Positions 36,884 to 47,600 of a stretch of DNA of 64,000 bases are shown in pieces. The position numbers and the translations under genes are program-made. Under the pieces are notes generated by a model. That model saw nothing but the letters and a program-made list of their open reading frames with translations. It made no database searches and was not told where the DNA came from. The stretch is from Trichinella spiralis (Eukaryota; Nematoda; Enoplea; Trichinellida; Trichinellidae): contig CM012953.1 of the NCBI GenBank assembly GCA_000181795.3, positions 14,490,183 to 14,554,182 on the forward strand, written 5' to 3'. The first letter of the stretch is position 1. Each line of letters opens with the position of its first letter.

Positions 36884-37794
36884 GCACAAACATAAGCTGG
36901 AGTACATTCACGTTGTGTTAGAAATATGTTGCTATAATATGTTTCTGAAGATGAAATTTGCTTTGCTTGCCTAAAACAAATTAACTTGTCATGTGCTTTT
37001 TCACCTCAGTCATTGAACAAAATTTTTAACGTAAAGTGAGAAATTCATACCTTTAAGAAGAAATATGCAAACATTTTTTTCCAAAAGATAAAATGCTGAA
37101 TAAAGAGTTTTAGGAGTGGTTTTGATGTTGCTTCTCCAGCATGAAATTATATAAACACTTAAGTACTGCCTGCATAGATAGCACTACTGAAGTGAATTAA
37201 AGAATCAGATATACTGAAAGTGGGTCAATAAAATTTAGCACATATAATCACATCAATGAAATATGTTGGGAAAATTTGTTTTAAGCATGAAAATCACTCT
37301 ATGTAGATTGCAAATAAATTAGCAAGTTCACTTACGAGGTAAATTCATTTCAGTTGATGAGCATGTTTATACAAGAATTAATTGTGCATTTCCTCAAGCT
37401 CAAAATATCTGCACTTGTGACCGATGAATCGTGACTCTTATATTGAAGATATTGACGCTATGTTTGCCATACCTATGACTAGCTACCGTGTCTACACCTC
37501 TTAGCGTTTGATTTCACTCAGATCGCTCATTTTAGTCCACGCATATTTGGACTATTGCTAGAGCTCTATAATTCATCACTCTCTTGGTGGGAAGAGAATC
37601 TATCAATCGAGCTATTTTTATTTTTTGCTGTTGCTTCTCTCTGGGTTTTTCATGCTTTGCATACAGTTACTTTGTGTAATGTAATTCAGGATGCAAAAAA
37701 TATTTATACTTTTCTGATATACTTTCTGATTTTTCAAAGGATTGATGTATGCTCGATGCTTTTGATGAAATAATCGATGGACATTTACTTAATG
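36884..37794. other. Right flank of PAH unit 2
   Basis: Non-coding and alignable with 32212-32935 of unit 1. The frame at 37555-37773 is open here but not in unit 1 and shows no domain, so it is not called. Confidence 0.5.
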
Positions 37795-38416
37795 CAGGGG
37801 TAGCCAAAATGGTCGATATCGACCCTTTGGGGTCGATAAATGCCTAGGGATGAATGGGGGGTCGATGAACTCCGGGATCGAATATGAACTTTGAAATCCC
37901 ATTTGAGGAATTTATTTCATGGAGAAGTATTTTGTAACAATAATTTACAATTTTCTGAACTATTGAGGGACACCACAAAAAAGCAACAATGCAGAGGAAC
38001 AGATTGAACCTGGAAATGCATGGTGATTTATGCCTGAAACTCACCAATCTCCAGTCAGATATCAATGCACTTGATGCTACTCATCAAACACATCCTTCTC
38101 ATTAACGATTTCAAGTAGTTAAATAAAAAGTATCATAATAATTAAAAAAATTATCAACTACCTTTAATTTAATCATGAAGTTATTAACATTATTGTTCAC
38201 ATGAATACGGCCATTATACAAACAGGCTGAAGAAAGGATAATTAAACATAAAGGTGAAATGAATCTAATCCAGAATCAGTAAAGGTAAAAAGGGCAAAGG
38301 ATGCCTTGTAATAAAGAAATTTATTAATCATAATCTTCATTTTACGAACTTGCGGGTCCATGTGGCATCAAGGAATCCACAAGGGGTCGACGGTATAAAA
38401 AGTTTGCCTAGACCTG
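37795..38416. mobile_element. Non-autonomous hAT-type DNA transposon, 622 bp
   Basis: The left end CAGGGGTAGCCAAAATGGTC and the inverted right end CAGGTCTAGGCAAACTTTTT share the CAGG-N-GCAAA-type terminus of Charlie-like hAT elements. Flanking 8-base repeats ACTTAATG (37787-37794) and ATTTAATG (38417-38424) match at 7 of 8 positions, as expected for an 8-base hAT target duplication. GGTCGA words recur near both ends. Internally, a short plus-strand frame near 37990-38090 (RNRLNLEMHGDLCLKLTNL) resembles the leucine-rich C-terminal part of hAT transposases, so this is an internally deleted copy. It has no full transposase. Confidence 0.75.
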
Positions 38417-38504
38417 ATTTAATGTTTTAATAGCAGAAAATAATTATTTATATTGCTTATTGCGCTCATTATTAGTTATTCATTTAGCAGTGAAATATGT
38501 TTTT

Positions 38505-38760
38505 GAAAATTGTCTGGTTGTGCAACATTTGTGTGTGATGTAATTTTTTAAGGAAGATAACGTCCCTTCTTATTAGTGTGCAACTGTATGCACTTTAAAT
38601 AAATTTGTATTTACTTTACTATAATTACCGTGTGATTAATGAAGAACCAGCTGTTAAATGATAATATAAACATATAACCAATGCAAATAATGAACAGTGT
38701 GAATCAACTCTAATCAATGTCTGATGCTAAATTACGCTATAGCAATTTAACTCATTAAAA
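38505..38760 (+). repeat. PAH array, truncated third unit
   Basis: Aligns with 33900-34160 (start of unit 2) and then loses similarity. No third PAH gene follows, so the array ends in a partial unit. Confidence 0.65.
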
Positions 38761-39969
38761 AATACATCTCAAGAGGATTCTGTAATTTTATTTTGAATCC
38801 AAACTTTCTGTGCAAAAGTGCATTTAATTATGCAATTGTTAAATGATTTCTTTTTCTTAAATTAACTGGCAAAATGAATAAATGTTCATTAACTTTTGTT
38901 TTCAAAGTTGAGATTTTAATAGAAATGAACGATATAAAATAGCAAACTTTGTATTACTGTGAAATTCTGTGTAAGAATAATTATTACTTATTTTAGCTTA
39001 ATTTTTTTTCTTAAGAAATCCAACAAGTGTTTCAATCAAAGTAACAATAATTATGTCTAAAATATGTCATAATTAAATGTAAAAAAATAAATTCTAAAAT
39101 AAGGAATTAAAATGTAACTGAACAATTACTTATTTTTTACTTTCCAAAATTGTAGCAGCTTGTTGGAAGGAAAAGCAACAAAGAATGAGACTGTTTTAAA
39201 AGGGATAATTAGCATTAAGCAAAGAAGTTGAAAAGCACTTTTAAAATTCACTAGTGGACAGATGAGCAATTTTAATACCTACTTGTCTTGCTTGAAATTA
39301 ATTTAATTATTCATTCAAATTTGAAATTCTACAATAAAATAAAGAATTAGAATAAATTTCTTTGAAATTTACTTTTTGAATTACTTGAAGATATTAATTA
39401 CACGCTATTATTAGAAAAAATTACAAAACGGCAATACTCTATGAGAACTTTTAAATTTTCAGAATTTTTAAATTTGTACCGTATTTTCATTTCTGCATGC
39501 CCTGCTAACATAACTCAATCATGTTTCACATGAAATACGATACACAAATCAATGGAAGATAAAGATACAATGAGAAAAACTTATTTGTAGTTTGTAATTC
39601 ATTTAATAAATAATATCTGAAATGTGAAATAATTAACAGAAAGTGCAAAAAATCATGCAATTTGAAGATGATTAATTAATGAACAGCAAAGTTTATTGTA
39701 CCATACTGAATAGATTGCGTAGTTGCAACGAATAATACTTTCTGAAAAGCCAATTAAACGAAGATCATTATAATTCTTTAAATTTTTAGTAAAATTGTAG
39801 CAGTGTTTTAGCTAAAAAAACATTTCATCTATTAATTAAACAAATAAAATCACAGTAGTTAATAATTCCAAAATAAATAGATGACATTAAATGCACAATT
39901 TAAAAAATAATATATAAGTGGAAGAGAAATCCTATTTTTAATTGAATTGAATTAAATCATCGTTCAATC
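38761..39969. other. Intergenic, no recognised feature
   Basis: Very AT-rich sequence upstream of the secreted acidic protein gene. No open frames, repeats or RNA genes were recognised. TATATAAG at about 39911-39918 lies some 55 bases before the start codon and may be the TATA box. Confidence 0.45.
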
Positions 39970-41130
39970 ATGAACTTGTTCTTGTTAAGCATCTATGCAA
40001 TTTTCAGCTTATCATTTGGTAAGAAATTGTTAGACTTTTAATAAAATGTTAAAACTTTTAATGAAATCACTGTAAAACAAAAATATATTTTCTGAAAATC
40101 TCCTATCGTTTTTATATGATAATTTTTCTTCTGAAAATTTCGAACTCTTAATTCTGTATAAAGAGATTTTATGTATGAATATTTCAAAAATATTCAAGTT
40201 GGATTAAATTTTTCTTTTTAAGTCCATGCTGAAGAATTTTCTGAAAATGCAGAAGGTAAAATAGAAGTCAACATTTCTGAAAATCAAAGCAAAGATTTTC
40301 CTGAAATGGATGATCAGTCTGAGAAATCTTTAGAAATACAAGATATGGAAAATGCAGATTTTCAGGTAGAAAAGGAAAATATTCTCTCAAATGAAGTAAA
40401 TTAAAATTTCCACAGGAACAAGAGTCGGTTAAAAGGCCAGATGATGTAGCTGAAACAATGCAAGCCGATGAAGATGACCAACAGTTAACAACTGATGAGG
40501 GGCAAATTGTTGCAGAAGCACCAAGTGAAAAACCGTTGTCCAGTAAAATATTCTTAATTGAAGCAAATAAATTAAATTGAATTAAATTAAATTAATACTG
40601 TCAATACAGGTGAATCAGAAGAATCATCTGATGAATCTGAGAAACACATCTACTCACCTGAAGACCACAGTGATAAAGAATCAACTGAACAATCAACAAC
40701 TGAAGAAGATTTAATAAAAGCAGTTGAAGAGAATGAAGAAAAGCATGCAATTGAAAAAGGAAGCGATCAAAAAGAGGAGAGCAAAATAGAGGAAGAAAAA
40801 GTTGAAGAAAAAGCGTCTGAAGAAAATACAAAAGATGGAGATCGTGAAAATAATGATAATAATGATGTGCAAGAGCAGTCTGAATTAGATGAAACTTTTC
40901 ACGACGCGTTGACAGATACTGATGATGACTTGGATTTGGAATTTCACGATGCTCTTTGTGGATCATCAGTAGATCCACCAAATGATTCTCAAGAAAAATT
41001 TCCTTGTCCCACTCCACGTCCAGTAGTTGCAAAATCTGGCAGTGAATTATACAATTTTCTAAAATCAAAAGCTTCTTCTATTTTTAGTGCAGCTGCAAAT
41101 TTCTATAAAATTGCCGTCGACTATTTGTAA
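39970..41130 (+). CDS. Secreted, highly acidic Ser/Glu-rich protein (unidentified)
   Basis: Four exons (39970-40018, 40223-40365, 40416-40542, 40610-41130) give 279 residues. Exon 1 is a signal peptide (MNLFLLSIYAIFSLSFG) ended by a phase-1 intron. The mature chain is dominated by Glu, Asp, Ser and Lys, with runs such as EESSDESEK, and is probably disordered. Two related motifs, ETFHDALTDTDDD and LEFHDALCGS, stand side by side near residues 200-220. A short C-terminal segment (FPCPTPRP, then SGSELYNFLKSKASSIFSAA) is more ordered and could form an amphipathic helix. Only two cysteines follow the signal. I do not recognise a family. The architecture fits a rapidly evolving excretory-secretory product, which is an inference from signal and composition only. 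AATAAA lies at 41156-41161, 26 bases after the stop. Confidence 0.75.
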
Positions 41131-41661
41131 ATGTTAATTCAATTTAAATTGTGAGAATAAAATAAGTAAAACTGAACAAGTTTTTTTCACGATTGAATAG
41201 AAAAAATATCATTATCAAAGAATTATTTATTGTAAAATTCTAAGTAATAAAAATTAAAAATTATGCAAATATATATTATTGTTTAGAGGTGTAATCAATT
41301 TCAACAAACAGTAAACGGTGAATGTTTCATATATATGCTTATTAGAAAAAGTATAACTTGACTTGTTGGTCTCTAAGAATAATCTCAAGTTGACTCTGTA
41401 TCAAATTCATGTGAAGCATTTCAAAAAAAACAGTTGACAAAAAAACCTTTAAATCTTCTTCGACACAATTATAACATAATCTGAGTGAATTAATTTAAAG
41501 TTATTAGACTGTTTGAACAATTGCATAATTTTTAAAATATTTGCTTAAAGTTTAAAGTGATTTAAAGTTTGAACAATTCAAAATTAACAAACGGTATTAA
41601 AAATTCAGTAAGTGCATTCAGTGTGTAGAGGTGTATCGATACAGGACAGTCTTCTCGAATC
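41131..41661. other. Intergenic between acidic protein and kinase genes
   Basis: AT-rich spacer holding the polyadenylation signal of the upstream gene and the presumed promoter of the kinase. No other feature was recognised. Confidence 0.5.
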
Positions 41662-42882
41662 ATGGGAGGTGAAAAAGCAGCGGAACTTTTTTCCAAAGGC
41701 GATTTAGTGGATGATCGTTGGCAAATTATTGACGTAGTGGGAAAAGGAAATTTTGGAATAGTATATGAAGTTTACGATACCAAAAATAAAATCAATGAAG
41801 CAATGAAGGTACAAATTAATAAATTAATACAAATGCTTTATACATTGTTCTACAGGTTGAAGCGGCTGACCGAATGTTTCACACTTTAAAAGTCGAAGCG
41901 GCAGTATTGCAGAAGGCGAATGAGGAAAATTGCCGTCACACGTGCAAAGTTTATGGTGTAGGGCGAAAACCATCTTATTCTTTCATTGCAATGACCCTTG
42001 TTGGATCAAATCTTTTGATCCTAATGAAAAGAATAAGATGTGGATTGAATGAAAAACCCACGTTCAGCATAAGAACTTCTGTACATGTGGGCATTGAAGC
42101 GCTCGAAGCTATTGAAGATTTGCATCGTATTGGGTGTGTATTTTTCCCAACGATTCATTTGTGTAAATATGTTGGAAGTTGATGAATATTTCATGTGATG
42201 TTTTAGATTTCTTCATAGAGATATTAAGCCGCAGAATTTTGCTTGCGGGCTTGAACCTGAGCATCGCAAACTGTATATGTTAGATTTTGGGATGTGTCGC
42301 AATTATGTGAGAAAAGACGGAAGTATAAGGAAACCAAGAAACAAAGTTGGATTCAGAGGAACTTTTCTATACGCATCGCCGAACGCTTTGTTGGGAATGG
42401 AACAATCTCGACGCGATGACATTTGGTCATGGTATTTTACGCTTTTAGAAATTACTACTGGAACATTTCCATGGGGTGATTTCACCGTAACACCTACAGT
42501 ATGTTTTATTAATTGATGCTATTTGGTTAGAACAAGTTTTTAATATTCTGCTTCTTTTTAGAAAGATAAACATAGGTATGCCTCGGATTTTGGAGTGATG
42601 AAAAGTGAATGCTGCGGTACTGCGCAACAAATGGCAGAAGGGGCGCCCAAGGAATTTATACCCATCGCAGACCATATTCTTTCACTGGAATATTACGATG
42701 CTCCAAATTATAGCTTCTTACATTCTTGCTTGAAAAACCTAATGGACCGTTTGAAAATCCAACCAGAACATGTGCTCGACTGGGAACCAGAAAGCGGAAA
42801 GCTCACACAAGTGGGGTCTGCAATTTCATACAGCACGGCTGTTGTAGACACTGAACACTTGAATAAAAGCAAATATCAATAA
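41662..42882 (+). CDS. Tau-tubulin kinase/casein kinase 1-like protein kinase
   Basis: Ser/Thr kinase of the CK1 group, in the TTBK-like branch that is strongly expanded in nematodes. Four exons (41662-41808, 41856-42133, 42207-42498, 42562-42882) give 345 residues. Visible motifs: Gly loop VVGKGNFGIVYEVYD, ATP lysine in EAMKVE, catalytic FLHRDIKPQNFACG, LDFGMCRNY and the CK1-group activation segment ending in GFRGTFLYASPNALLGMEQSRRDD. All catalytic residues are present, so it should be active. Unlike vertebrate TTBK1/2 it has almost no tail beyond the kinase fold. Nematode relatives are often expressed in sperm; whether that applies here is unknown. The start ATG is followed directly by a plausible N-lobe. 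Confidence 0.9.
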
Positions 42883-43169
42883 TTTTTAATTTTTATTATT
42901 TATTATCCACTCTTAAACAGAAACTTCACTTTTCATTTCTTTAGAAATATTGTTCAACAAAATGTTATAGAAAAATATTGTATAAAATGAAATTAAATTA
43001 AATTGAAAACTTTAATTAGATTTCTTTATATGGCTATTCCAGCTTTTCAGAATATTATTTTTTCCCATATATCAAACTGAATCCATGTACCTTATTATAT
43101 AATTATTATACGTATATTTATATTGGCGTCATGCAGTTCAGTGCTATGCGTTAATTTCTTTTTAATTTA
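42883..43169. other. Kinase 3' flank
   Basis: AT-rich, no feature recognised. Confidence 0.4.
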
Positions 43170-43690
43170 ATATCTTATTAATGTTCTTCCGGACGGAACG
43201 ACACCAACTTCGTCGGTGTGATTTACCCATGGGCAAGTGCACAAAAGTCGCGGGTAGAGCAAGAAAAATGCCCGCGCACCGCCGCCAGATCGCTATCTCG
43301 GCGTCTGGCGGCAACGGGTCGGGGTCAGAGAGGTCCCCTTTGGCGCCCAGGATCGACCGTTGCTTAGACAAAAAGATGGAATTTCAAACAGCAAGTGTTT
43401 CAAACATCAAACACCAGGTGAAGCTAGTGAACCTGATTGCGTTTCAGGACTATCACACTGATCACCTCAGTTTGTAGTGATCTCTTGACATCTTTCCCCC
43501 TAAACGGAAGCCATTCACGACAAGCCCAACAACAATGGAGGTTGAAATTTTTTATTATAATGTGCTCCTGACCATCAACGTAATTAACCACACCACAGGT
43601 ACCAAATGAAATCACCACACCCCACTACTGACTATACCCTCCACTGTCACATTACCACATACCGTTGATCTTTGAAATAAGCAACATAGA
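43170..43690. other. GC-rich island of unknown origin
   Basis: Composition shifts sharply to GC-rich between about 43185 and 43370 and remains above background to about 43680. One plus-strand frame is open for 98 codons (43181-43477) with an Arg-rich, Gly/Ser-rich reading, and the opposite strand is open over part of the same interval. No family was recognised and no terminal repeats were found. The sequence is unlike neighbouring intergenic DNA and is probably a fragment of an inserted element or a decayed gene. Confidence 0.35.
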
Positions 43691-43859
43691 AGAAGAAGAA
43701 GAAAAAGCTGATTAATAAACGTTGATTAAAGCAGGCAGTAATTGCTCAACTTTTTTTTGAGCAGAGAATAACTCTCACTAGAAATGAATTCATCATTTTA
43801 TTCATTCGTTCATTCACTGATCATTAAAATTTTATCATTTGAATTTGCAATTATGCTAT

Positions 43860-44055
43860 CGTATTATGAATGTGTAACAACCCTTGCTCGACGATGGCGT
43901 TCCTCATTGCAGGTTCGGCCGTGGCAGACGTGGAGCCGCGGCCATAAAATCTCCCTCCCCTCCCACCGCGCCAAGTTCAAAGATGCCACCAGCGAGCTGG
44001 ACCATCAAAGTGGCAGCGAGACAATGGACGGAGCGACCGAGGGTCGCTTCTTATA
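43860..44055. other. Second GC-rich island
   Basis: A 190-base GC-rich block in AT-rich surroundings, open on the plus strand in at least two frames, one of which (VRPWQTWSRGHKISLPS) could be an exon of an unidentified gene. Both edges are abrupt. No similarity to the island at 43170 was evident. Confidence 0.3.
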
Positions 44056-44633
44056 TATAAATTTATATTATATTCTTTCTTATTTATATAACAAATTCAT
44101 TAGTTGATTGATTATTAATGCATCAAAAAGTAGTTTTAGCAAATTATGTAATAATCTGATGAGCATCAAACCTGATTTTCACTTATGAAAACTTATCGTA
44201 ATTTCTCGAGCAGAGATTTTTTAAAGGAAATGACGTTATGTGCAAAAATTTATTCAGCAACTTGCATTTATCTTTGTAAGCTTGACAAAGTTTGAAGTTA
44301 TTGAAATCAACTTTCTGCAATGCATTTAATCAAAAATGAATTTCAAAAATTGTTAATGTTCCTAGAAAATTATCCCAATCTGCACTGAATTTTTTCCATT
44401 AAACATGCTGATACAAACTGTTTAATATTTCATAGTTATGCGTGCTTTGTGTTACTAGTTATGCAGTGTAACAGAATTTTCATATCAATTAAAAATTGTG
44501 ACTTTCAAAAATTACAACAGCTTCGCTGATTCTTCAAAACATTTGCAACATGATGATATTTGGTTTCATTTTTGCTTTTAGGCTTTGACAAACAATTACA
44601 AATCCATAAATATAATTATGCATACTTGTGAAA

Positions 44634-47600
44634 ATGATCAAACGTTGTCTGAAATATGCTGGTAAATAAGTGTTTTTTGTTTGTGAGTAATTTATTAATT
44701 TTATTTTCAAGGAAGCTGTACTTTTTGCTATTTCGTGTATTGTCAGTTTAGTGATTGTAAGCCGTTTGGTGTTGTTCGAAGTCATTTCATAAATTGTTCC
44801 ACAATTGAAGTACATTAATTGAGTTTGTCGATTTATGTTATATTTTTCATTATTATGAGAATGGTGCTTTTGTAGGAAGCCAATTTGCCGAGTTGGAAAA
44901 GATTTTTTGAATTTTCGTCGTTCAACTGCGAAGGAAAAGCTTACATGTCGCCTTTTGACTTCATGCAATCTCTGACTAGCAAGACATCACCGGGTAAGAG
45001 TTGATTTGATGAAATTGAATATTTATCTTTAGCAGAACGGTTTTTGAAACTGTTGTTGATGATTTAAAAAATTATTCTTTATTAATTCAAATTTTGTTTC
45101 AACTGCAAGTTTTTATCAGATTGAATTGAAATTTAAGCTTAAGGAATTTTTGAATTGTTTCGATTGGTTTTCGATTGACGAGTACATCATTGATTCGATC
45201 GATGAGATGTTGTTTCACATGTTCAATTTTATTTTTTTAAACCAGTTATTAATTATGAATGAATTAGCATTGCTTGAGAAAAGAAGGAGAAAATTTAAAG
45301 TTTCTTTGAAAATTCAAAGCAAAATGATCAAGATATTATTCTTTGAAATTGTGTTCTTCAAATAATTTGTATTAATTTTATTGCATTTTATTATTTTTTT
45401 AATCTAAATTCAATATTCATTAAAATATGAACCGTCATGTATTTTCAATTTAGAAATTATTACAAGAAAAACATTAAATTGTCTAGAGGCATTACAACTG
45501 ACAAAGGATACACCATCCGTCACATCGTCCAGTTGTACATTTTTTCGTGACGCAAATCATCACGGCTTAATATCCTATTTTGACTACTTGTTTTTGCTTT
45601 CGCTTCTATCCGGTAAAATTTATGAAAAGTTCATATCGCTAGTTAATTTAATTTAATTTTATTAATCAACCAGACTGAAAAGTTTTAATCGTAAAATAAA
45701 TCATTCAGTGATGAAAATAAAATAATAGCTTCAAGAAAGAATTTAAATTATTTCTAATATTTGCATGCATATTTCATATTTACCGTGTAAAAATGTTCAA
45801 GTATAAATTTTGACAGTTCTTGCCTTTTCAAGAGCCAGAATCAAGATTTCGCATTGCTTTTGATTTATTTGACCAAAACAAGGATGGTAAGCTCGAGATG
45901 GATGAATTTTACAGGGTAAGCATTGCAACACCATTGTCAATTGTTGAACAAAATTGTTTGAAGTTTATATAGTAATTTTGAATGTATTTTTTAGATGGCC
46001 TCTGGAATTTTGCCAAAAAAGTTAAGGGAAAGTAATGGCTAACTTTTTTAGAAAATATTTTATATATTTAATATTGTTTTCATAACTGATGTAGATCACT
46101 ATGAAAAAAATGCAACAAAACATGAGGTATTTTAAGTATAAATAAATTTTATTGCAAATTATTTATTAATTACTTTTATCTGTTTACAAAGTAATATTAC
46201 TTAATATTAAAAAATGCAACTTAGTTTGACCCTTATCTACCCAATGTTTGCTAAATGGAACAAAACTTTGAAAGTACCTCGAACTGCCAACAGACCATTG
46301 ATTCTATTTATATTTTTCCCATGAATTCTTGGCTGGTTTATTTATAAAAATATTTCATCACATTTATCTTTAAACATACCATTATGTTTTTATCTATCAA
46401 TGAAATCAGCTAAAATTGACCTTTTGATTCCAATCTAATTCTTCGTTAATAATTTTACATGCCCCGTGCTTAACTATTTGTAAGGCACATATTCTTGTAG
46501 CTGAGACATTACTCTTTCTGCATATATATAGTACATGGTTAAACTCTTGCGTTTTGATATCAATAATTGATAAAGAACACTGATGTTCTATTTAGTGACC
46601 ATTAGGCTGTTCTCGACATAAAAAGGCAGGTTAGGGGATATTGTCTACAACAGTGACTTAGACAATGATTTTGTGTGTAAACTGCTTTCTGGCTAAGTTT
46701 TGTCACACCCACCCTTCTGGCATGATTTGGAGCAGTTTCTCAGAAATATTTGAGTAACTGCTATGGTTATACCAAATTCAAATATTAAAATCTGTAAACT
46801 CTGGCATTGGAATGTAGTTGTTCTTGTGATTGATAGAACAACTGACAGAAATCAGCCTCTAAGATAAAGCTCTTATATACTAGTGCAAGACAGACCGTTG
46901 TTCAGTAGTATTTCGTTGCTTTTCATTCGCATCACGGTTTCTCTCGATTGATGATCTGTATTTGCAATGAAGCGGTTACGTAGTAGTAAAATGGAAAACC
47001 CGATGAAAGATGAAGCAGAAGCGTCTACCAGCCATGATGCATCAACATCTTCGTCAGTGGTCAACAATGATTTATCATGGTTATGACCTGCTGGTAAAAC
47101 TTATCCGGATTGAAAATGAGAGCTATTGGAATTATCCGACCCTGCCGCAGCAATGGTGCTGACGCAGTGATATTAACGGACAAGCAACTAATGAAACAAA
47201 ACCGAAGTGTTTTGGCTTTCGAAGTGATGGAAATATATATATATATATAGTTAAATGGCATGATAATGCCATCATCAAAATCGGAAGCAACCTCATGACA
47301 CACACAGCCCCGTGCTCAGTGCGCAACGACGAGTGAAAAGTCAAAGAATAGGAAATACAAATGCCGAACATTGTAAGATCGTATAACACTGGTGTGGGAG
47401 GGGTTGATTATCTTGATAGACTAGCTGCTGCGTATCGTCCAACAATAAGAAGCAAAAAATGGTATTGGCCTTTGTTTATCAATGTGGTGGACATTGCTAC
47501 AGTGGCTGCTTGGTGGATTCACTGCTTCGTAGAAGAAAGACCACACAGCCACTTAGAGCTCCGTCGACAAGTGGTCCTGAGCATGCTGCAGTCAGAACGA

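Larger units (their letters stand above)
33890..37650 (+). repeat. PAH-gene tandem array, unit 2
   Basis: Second unit. Its right part (34140-37650) aligns with unit 1. Its left edge (33900-34160) aligns instead with 38505-38760, the beginning of a third unit, for example in the stretch around GCTGCTAAATGATGATATAA at 34050 against GCTGTTAAATGATAATATAA at 38651. Gene start codons in units 1 and 2 are 4672 bases apart. Confidence 0.8.

Noticed and set aside
40601-41068. 155-codon antisense frame over the acidic protein gene
   Set aside because: An artefact of the GAA/GAT-rich sense strand, reading as Leu/His/Phe-rich on the other strand. The sense frame has signal peptide and in-phase introns.
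45126-45365. Possible extra MICU exon (contains DEYIIDS, reminiscent of MICU1 LDQYII)
   Set aside because: No acceptor gives the phase needed after the exon ending at 44993, while direct joining to 45454 is in phase and matches MICU3 well.
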